From Argyresthia goedartella (lineage: Eukaryota; Arthropoda; Insecta; Lepidoptera; Argyresthiidae): DNA of 64,000 nt. Below the pieces are notes generated by a model. That model searched no databases, was not told the origin of the DNA, and worked only from the letters and a program-made list of their open reading frames with translations. Numbering within the stretch: position 1 is the stretch's first letter; the number at the start of each line of letters is the position of its first letter. The stretch is taken from assembly GCA_949825045.1 (NCBI GenBank), contig OX463813.1, forward strand, positions 3,534,001-3,598,000, given 5' to 3'. The position numbers were made by a program, and so were the translations under genes. This document shows positions 37,201-46,200 of this stretch, in pieces.

Positions 37201-40200
37201 TATCTTATTTCCTACGAATCTATTTTACACAGAAGGGCATAAATTCGTAGAACCTTGTATTAATAAAAAAATCATCATCTTAATCATCATTAGCCTGTCA
37301 GGGAACTCCTTTGAGTCTACGGCTACTTGCGACCGGCATCCGTTCATTTAAGTGCCTACTTTGGGCTTTCTGCAGATTTTTTATTGCTTAGCTCGGTCTT
37401 TGTCCTGGGGTGTCTCTTAAAGGTGGTGAGGTATTTTAGACATTCTCTGGAATGTGGTGGATATTTTATTGCACATGGCTCTTTCGTTCGGCCTTTCATT
37501 TCAATGACAAATGGTGGAATGTTCATAGCGCTTAACTCAGCTCTTGGTGTCATTTAATTTTTTATTTATCATATGGCTCGGCCGACGGCCTCATTCATTC
37601 GCAGCTCTATTAGTTGTGGTACCTTTTGCTTTAGCTTGCCCTATCTAGGAAGGGACTGTCATGATATGGTACTGTTTGCTGATGACACCTCACTTATTTT
37701 TAAAACAAAGCGAAACCAACACGCTAATGATGATCACGTGAACAATACCATATCAAGAGTGGTAAATTGGTTTAATGTTAATAATTTGCTATTAAATGAG
37801 AAAAAGACTAAATGTGTTAAGTTTCTTACTACTAACGTTAAAAATAATCAGACATGTATAACAATTAAAAATGAGGAATTGGAATTGGTAACCAGCACAG
37901 TGTTTCTAGGTATAACGTTGGATTCCAAACTCCAATGGGGTCCACATATTGATAAGCTATCGAACAGACTGAGCTCTGCAGCTTTTGCATGCAGGAAAAT
38001 CCGTCACTTGACAGATTTAAAAACAGCCAGATTAGTTTATTTTAGTTATTTTCATAGTATTATGTCCTACAGTATTCTGCTCTGGGGCAGTGCTGCTGAC
38101 ATAAATACTATTTTTGTGCTGCAGAAGCGGGCTGTTCGTGCGATTTATAAAATGAATAATAGAGATTCTCTTAGAAATAAGTTTAAAGAAGTAAATATAT
38201 TGACAGTCCATAGTCAATATATTTACGAGAATATTATGTATGTCCATAAGAACATTGTTAACTTTCGAAGAAACTGTGATATACATAACTTTAATACTAG
38301 AAACAAGGACAAACTTGCAGTGCCCACTACTCGGCTCCATAAAATAAAAAACTCGTTCAAGGGTAATTGTGTAAGATTTTACAATAAACTCCCAAGCACT
38401 TTGACAGATCTATCAATTAATAAGTTCAAGAAATACATCAAGCAAAGGCTTATTTCTAAAGCTTACTACAGTATTAAAGAGTACATAGACGATCAAAATG
38501 CTTGGGACTGAATTGTTCTAATTAATTGTGAGCATCCTCACTGCCAGAGTTTCTTTTACTGGACACTTGGAGGCCTTTTACACCTCCAAAGATTAATTTA
38601 ATTATACAACTCTTGACTGTGGCGACCATTTACATCTCCTATCATCATTGTATTATTCACTAAAGAGACTATACATCTCTGTTATTTATATTTTAATTAT
38701 TTTATTATGACATTTGAGACTCTTTACATCTCTCAGAAACAATAATTAAGTACTTTTTTTTTCTGATAATGAAACAAATAATAATACCAAATGTTCTGTA
38801 AAAAATGAAATGAAATGACATGTGAAAGTGCCCTTGTGGCCTATTTACAGAATAAACGTTTTGAGTTTTGAGTTTTTGAGTCTTGGACCAGCCTTTAGCC
38901 TCGCACATTTTTTGCATTTGGTACTACACTATTAGCACATATGGCTCGGCCGTCGGCTTTGCACTATTATGTTGCATAACAGGATTTTGTAATGCATGGC
39001 TCGGCCGGCCCTTGGCCTCGAGCGCGTATTACATGTGATATGTTTTCGTTTTTATTTTCTCGGCCTCAAGCCTTGCCTGTGCCACGCACTTTTCTTACAT
39101 ATGGTGCAGTTTTATTACACATAAATAAAAGCTTCCAAATAAAATAAAAATGCGAAGGCGAAGTTTGCGAAGTTTTAGTTATAATTTGCTCAGCCTTCGG
39201 CCTCTCATTTTTTTTTGTAAAATGGTGTCGTAGTCATGACACTTGACTCGCCTCTTGATGTCGTACTATTCTTAAATAAAGTATGATTTATATGAATTTT
39301 TAGCACATGGCTCGACCTACGGCATCACGCCGGTTTTATATGTGGTACGTTTTCGTTTATCTATTCTCGGACTTCAGCCTTGCATTCTTATCGTTATTCG
39401 TTATCTTATTCGTATATTGCTGTTTTATTCGCATCGCATTGTTCTATTATATAGTAAGTTTTTGTAATGCTTGGCTTGGCCTTTGGCCTTGCATTTTCTT
39501 AAAAATTCTGGCCTGTGTGTGACATTTGACTCTTCTCTTAGTGTCATACTATTGATAGATGAACATAAGTTTTATGATTTTTTAACACAAGGCTTGGCCT
39601 ACCTTGCCTTGCTTCTCTGTTATTTGTTTCTCTGTATATGTTTTCAAGCCTTTTTAAAACACACGATAGAGACATGTCTTTAGAGTTACCGCACTTTGTC
39701 TATGAAGTTACTGCAAAAGTAACTTAGTATACAAGTAACTCCATAGATAAATTCAAGGCATTTAATTAATAGAAAAATCAGCTGCAATTATGCGTAAGCA
39801 TCTCACTGACCGTTAAGAAAGTCTTAACATCACTAAAATTGTACAATAAACAAGAAGAAAAAGAAATTGCTTGGCGGTGAAAATTTGGACACTCAGCAGA
39901 CGACGAATAAAGGTACGCGATCGCCGCGGCTACCGGCGGTTAATTTACAAGCCAATCATGCGCCGTAAAGGACCAAAATTAACACGGGCAGGAAGAAAAG
40001 GCGATAAGTTTTCGGTGGCCAAGCACCCGAACTTCATGCAGTACTTTTTGAACAAATAACCGACATTCACTCCGCAGACATCAGTCAATATAAACAGTTT
40101 GAGACAGTTGGAAAACTATTTTTGGAAAAATCAGTAGTGTGTTTTAAAGGTCCAAGTAGCTGTAAATCAAGGAATAAGGATAAAGAAATGAAATTGCTTA

Positions 40201-43200
40201 ATTGGTTTTACAGGCTTAGAGGCAAAATTTTCGAAAAGTTTCTACGCTGCGCTAGATCTCGTCTATAGGACACTGCTTTTTGTATGGAGAATGAAGTACT
40301 TAGAAAAATTGTCAACTGAGTTGCCGATGAAATCTAATAGAATTGCCTTAATATCTGAAAACTAAAAATATAATTATATTGTTGTTTGCTCTAGTATGCA
40401 TAAATTACGTAAATATTTTGTGTGAAATGTAGTTTTTTAAGCAATTTTATTTTTACCTCGAGGGACACTAAAATGTCGGTTTAAAAGTTGATTGACCCAG
40501 CTATGTCGTAGAATTTGATTATCTCATGAAATAACCAGCCACGGATTGAATATATCATGAAATTGTTGGCCATTTTATGATATATGATATACAATTATTT
40601 CATGAATTTATCAGAAAGGGTTGAATTTCACGAAAACATGTATTTTTAAAAGCATTTGTGAATACAAAATTGTCGACAGGTATAACACAAAAAATACCAC
40701 TACTACGTGGTATTTTTTGTGTTATACATGTCGACCTAACACGAAGACTATTCGGGGGCTTCGCTGCGCTCGCCCCCTTTAGCCTTCACCTAAGCTGCCG
40801 CAGTGTTTTGCCCTAAAATATTTCTTCGTTCAATGAGTTTTAATTCAACATGCTTGATATAGACAATTCTACGGTATTGTTACGACATATCAGCTATTGG
40901 CTTGAAGAGAAGTATCCACCTAATCCAATTAATATTATAAATGTGAAAGTAGAGATGTTTTGATGTTTGTGTGTTTGTGCCTCAATCACGCTAAAACGGC
41001 CGAACGGATTTGAATGAAATTTAACACAGAGATAGTTTATGAGCACGATTAACACATAGATTATTTATTATGCGACAGCACCAGTGGGACTGGGAGGGAG
41101 GAGTGTAACGTTATCTCGGTAACTGATACTTCCTGGGAAGTGGGAAGTGGGAACACGCCGATAAAGTAGCGGGCATCAGTTAGTACTTCTATAAGGCTCG
41201 TATTTAATCGCACATCAAAAATACTTATTTGCACAGCAAAAAGGATCAACAAAAACACTTTTTATGTTTAATTTTTTGTTTTTTTGTTCTTTTTTACATG
41301 TTCAACCTAACACGAAGGAGAAAGGGGGCTTCGCTTTGCTCACCTTCTTTACCCTTCACCTAAGCTGCCGCAGCATTTTGCCCTGATACTTGCTGTGCAA
41401 ATCAGTATTTTTGATGTGCAGTTTAATATTTTCCGTTTTATAAACTATAGGTAGCGACTAGTTGTGAGTAGAAACATCGATTGATCGTATGTTTAGTTTT
41501 TTATGTCCGTCTCAGTGCAAACCAAACATCGCCATAGTCAGTTTTGTAAATATTGTGCCTTAGGTGCGACATAGTTTATTATATTGAGACGCAAACCGGA
41601 AATAGAGTTGCGTTTTGATGGGGACACACAAATTACGTAACAAAATTCTCTGAATGTTGACCATCCCCTCCCCCCACGTAACAGTACGTAACGCTTGGCT
41701 GGGGCCTTTCCCCCTCCATTCTGTTACGTAACGGGTGCTTGTAAAAATTATATTTGGGAATAACGACCCGAATCGCGGACTCGGCAGTGACCCTGCCTAC
41801 GTAGCCAAGGGTCCCGGGTTAGAGTCCCGGTGGCGGCAAATATTTGTTTGGTGGGAACGGATGTTTGTACCCTAGTCATGGTTGTTTATCTATCTAAGTA
41901 TAATATTTATCTATATAAGTATGTGTATCGTTGTCTAGTTCCTAAGATACAGGGAATCCTAGTTTGGGGCTAGATCAATGTGTGTAAATAATGTCCAAAG
42001 TATTATTAAAATAATAATTAAGTTTCATATTGGGTGCTTACCTGTGAAATTGGCGAAATTTTCTTACAGATTCAGGAGTTCATAATTAGTGTATTTCTTT
42101 CGTTTTAGTTTTGTTTTTTTATTCATATTTAGTTTAGTTATTCGATTAAGTTGTAAATATGAACACTACTCTAAAGATGTATTGATAAAAATTAGATTAA
42201 GATGTTATTTAATAAGGTTTATATTTGTACTCCCAGTACTACTGGCTACCATCACTTGAAACACTGTAAATAATATAAAACCTAGTTACATACAATGATG
42301 AACAAATAATCATTTTTGTCTTTTGTCTTTGTAATTAAACAGCTTATTTCATTATTATTTTATTTTTTTAAAGTTATTTTAAAGTTTTACATCAACATAT
42401 TAAATTGTCTTTTAATTTTCAGTTTCATAACTAAAACTTAATCTTCAAAATCACTTCGTCCTAAATGTCATCTATTTTCATGATAAGATTCGTAAAATTT
42501 TTTTACAGCTAACACATTTAGAAATTAAATCAAATTTGCTATGAGCTAAGTTTTCTGATTCATAACACAAAGTTTTATAAAATTAGGATTTGTCATTCCT
42601 AAAAAAATGCAAAAGTGATTGTACTGAAAATTGAGTTTCCTTCAATTTCTCCATACAAAACGCTGATTTCATAGGTAAGCACCTAATATAACATTGTTGT
42701 GACTGTATCATAATAGTAGTTTATGTGACTGATACATAATGCCTAATGCCTACCGGCATTGTGGCATCGATCATTGCTCTGCAGTTGTTTAACTTGTTCA
42801 GAAGTACCAACTTCACAGACAAACTAGGGGCGGCACACAGGTTGGCGTCGGCGTTCGAAATTTGAATGTCATAATTTGACAATTTTTTCTACATTATGGT
42901 CATAATGTATCATAAAATGTATATTCAGATAAAAAATGAGTTTTTACCAGGAAGTTTATCATTGCTGGTCGTAACGTGTGGTTTTTGGACGCAGTTACAA
43001 TTCAATTCAATTTATTTATTTAAGATAACAATGATCCATTATTAGTTAGTAACACACAAAAACTATGGTTAGTAAACAGCATAAAAGAAAAACAAAACTA
43101 TTTGTTGCTCGAGATAAGCTTGACCCACCCAATATTGGTACATTCTGCAGTCAAACCTTCTCGAGATCACCCTCAGGATCTCATTGGAGCTGTCCCAGGC

Positions 43201-46200
43201 TCTGCCGATAATCGAAACAATGCCTTTCCTCATGATCGCGTAGAAATCATCTGTTCGCGCCTCAGCAAACATTGTTGAAGCACTACAGAACCGAGGTAGC
43301 CCCAGCAACATCCTGAAGATGTTATTATATTGGATTCGCAAGGTATAGCAAGTCTTCAGCTTATAGCTAACCCATAGGCTGCGGGTGTAGAACGTCTGAC
43401 CGTACGACTTAAATAAAGTGACTCAACTGTCTCGAACATTTTGAAAATCTACGGGCCAGCATATTACATAATACCTTTGACTGCCAACGCCATCGCTCCC
43501 TTTTAATATCGAGATCATCTTTAAGATCTTCCGATACAATGTGACCAAGATATCTAAAATGGTTGACCAGATTAACACCATTTGCGATGGGAAGCACATA
43601 TTTGGGGGTCCTAGTACCAGATTGGAATACTATATAGACACTCTTTATCACATTGTATCGGAGGCCATAAGTCTCGGCATATTGTTCAGACACAGCTTAC
43701 ATTTTCCTCATCGCACTGACTGAGGGGATACGTGGGTAGATAAAATAAACAAACTATCTGAGTATTTGATTTACTAACAACTGATGTGTCATATTATCAA
43801 TTAAGAGAATTAACGGCTTATCGGTTGTTTGAGTGGAGCGTGAAATCTATTGAAGTCTATTATACATACAGGGGGATCCTGAGAAATTATCTTTGGCGGA
43901 AAAATACTGTCAATATTGAAAGTAACAAAGTTACGATGGTGCTTCCCTCTGTAGCATGACTTGTTAACCTGGCATACGGTCCCACCCGGATGAAAGCATG
44001 AAAGTTGGCAAACTTGTAGCTTTTGTACGTGAGCTTCAATATTGAAAGAAGAACGATGAAAATAGTACATGTCCCACGAGGTCGCAACGGCTTGTCATTA
44101 CGAACCGAGAAGTTTAAGGCATGAGCCGAAGGCGAGGGTCGCAGCGAGTTTGTAAAAAGCCATTACGAACAAGTTAGGAATATAATTTTTCCGCCTCGGA
44201 ACCCAAAATCAAGCGGCGAAGGTGCTATTTTTAGCTCAGAAGTCGGAAAAAGTTTTATTCTCTCCCTCGCCCCCTATTTTGTGTCAATGTCCAATCGCAG
44301 TTTTTTTTACAATTTCATTGAAAACAGGTAAGCTAGGAGAAAAGCTAAGAGAAACCCATATGTTCTTTAAAAAAATATCTACAAAACAATCTTTGGATGT
44401 ATGTTGATAGGACCTATGGTTAAAAAAACAGATAATGCGAGTCTAACTCGCGCACGAAGGGTTCCGTACCACCGTACAATGGTAGGAATGGTGTGGAGGG
44501 AATAGTTTGGATTTGTTGAATATGTTGAATACAAAATGTTGAATACAAAGTTATTGGTGCGGCTACTTTCACATTCCATGTACATAACCAGGTGCAAACC
44601 CGCACGATCTTATCCTATGATCCGACGAATGTAGAGAAGAGGCAAAAAAAATATTTTTATTGATATAAGAAGATATCTACAGTAATAAAGATATTTTGAA
44701 ATTTGAAATACTAGACTACCCTTTTCATTTTATATGTATCCTATCCAGATAGGTTTGCTGGAAGAAATCTCTGTTGAGAGATAAGCTCGCCTTTGCCTTT
44801 TAATTTCGTGTATAATTGTATTGGTGTAATGTTCTGTGCAATAAAGAATTGTGAATTGAAATACCTTCAGAATTTTCTTCACAAGACCCATAAGCACATC
44901 CGTCATTTGTGACATCTCGTGGACCTGAAAAAGCATAAAAAAACATTTCGACAACAACACGTACATATCTAATCTTGAGACATCAAAACATTACGTTTTA
45001 TTTTAGCACTATATGCAGTTTAGGACATTCCTTGCTCAAAATTCCCCTAGCTTAAAGCAATGAAGGCTATCGCGTGAAGTCCCACGATTCTAAGTCTAAG
45101 AAATAATCACCGACTACTTGCGCCCCGGTTTAGACTCGCGAAGGTTAGCAATTCTTTCAAGGGTCAATGCATTCTCTACTAAATAAGATACCTCTTGAGA
45201 TCTTAATATTGCCATTTGAGCAATTCAAAAAGCATGTTAGAGCGACTTTGTCGAAAAAGGGATATTACAATGTTCAAGATTACTTAAATGACAGGACTTT
45301 ATGGGGTTAATCTGGCTCAACACAGACCTTGCTGTTGACAATTTTGTAATTATTTATTCCTGCTAATTAGTCATAATAATTAATACTGTAATATTTATTT
45401 TAGTTAAGCACAATATTTTTTTAAAAGAGATCTAAAAACCAATCTGTGGGAGTTTCTACGCCCTCCTTCTCTCCCACAGTGGACCAATGTAGAGAGGAGG
45501 CAAAATTGATGTTTGCTAAGTATATGTAAATATCTACAGTAATAATTAACTTTGACTTTGACTTTGATTCAAAATAAACCGCCGTTTATGTCACAAATAC
45601 TTTTACTCAAACGTCAAATTTAATGTCACTATGTCATAATTTCCGACTTTTGAAGTCGGTTAATTTTGACAACAACTTCATACTTCAGGGCCTTACTCGC
45701 CAGTGGCGCCCTCGGTAAATCCGTATTGATTGATATTTATCTAATAAAAATCGGTATTGATATATTATACATAGAAATGGGTAGATTACTATCAAATATT
45801 TTTGAGCAGCGAGTAACTCGTAACGATAGTACCAGGGTACCAGGGCCAAGATATATCACATTTGAGACTTCATCAAAATTCACTAATAATAATAATAATA
45901 GTGCGTTGGACACAATTTACACACATTGATCTAGCCCCAAACTAGGATTCCCTGTATCTTGGGTACTAGACAACGATGCACAGACTTATATAGATAAATA
46001 TTATACTTAGATAGATAAACAACCATGACTAGGGTACAAACATCCGTTCTCATCAAACAAATATTTGCCCCCACCGGGACTCGATAATGTAACCTTGCAA
46101 CAGAGGGCACACATAATTATACATTTTTTCATAGTTAGAACTGAGCAATAATTTTTTTCAATTAAAAGTACATAGGTATTGTAACAATAACAAAAGAAGG

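Larger units (their letters stand above)
37301..39700 (+). repeat. Degenerate long-period tandem repeat, interrupted by a LINE
   Basis: The words ATGGCTCGGCC, TTCTCGGCCT and ACTCGCCTCTTGATGTC recur in the same order at about 37530-37640, 38935-39060, 39235-39370 and 39520-39620, implying a unit of roughly 290-330 bp. Units are strongly diverged. Confidence 0.65.
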
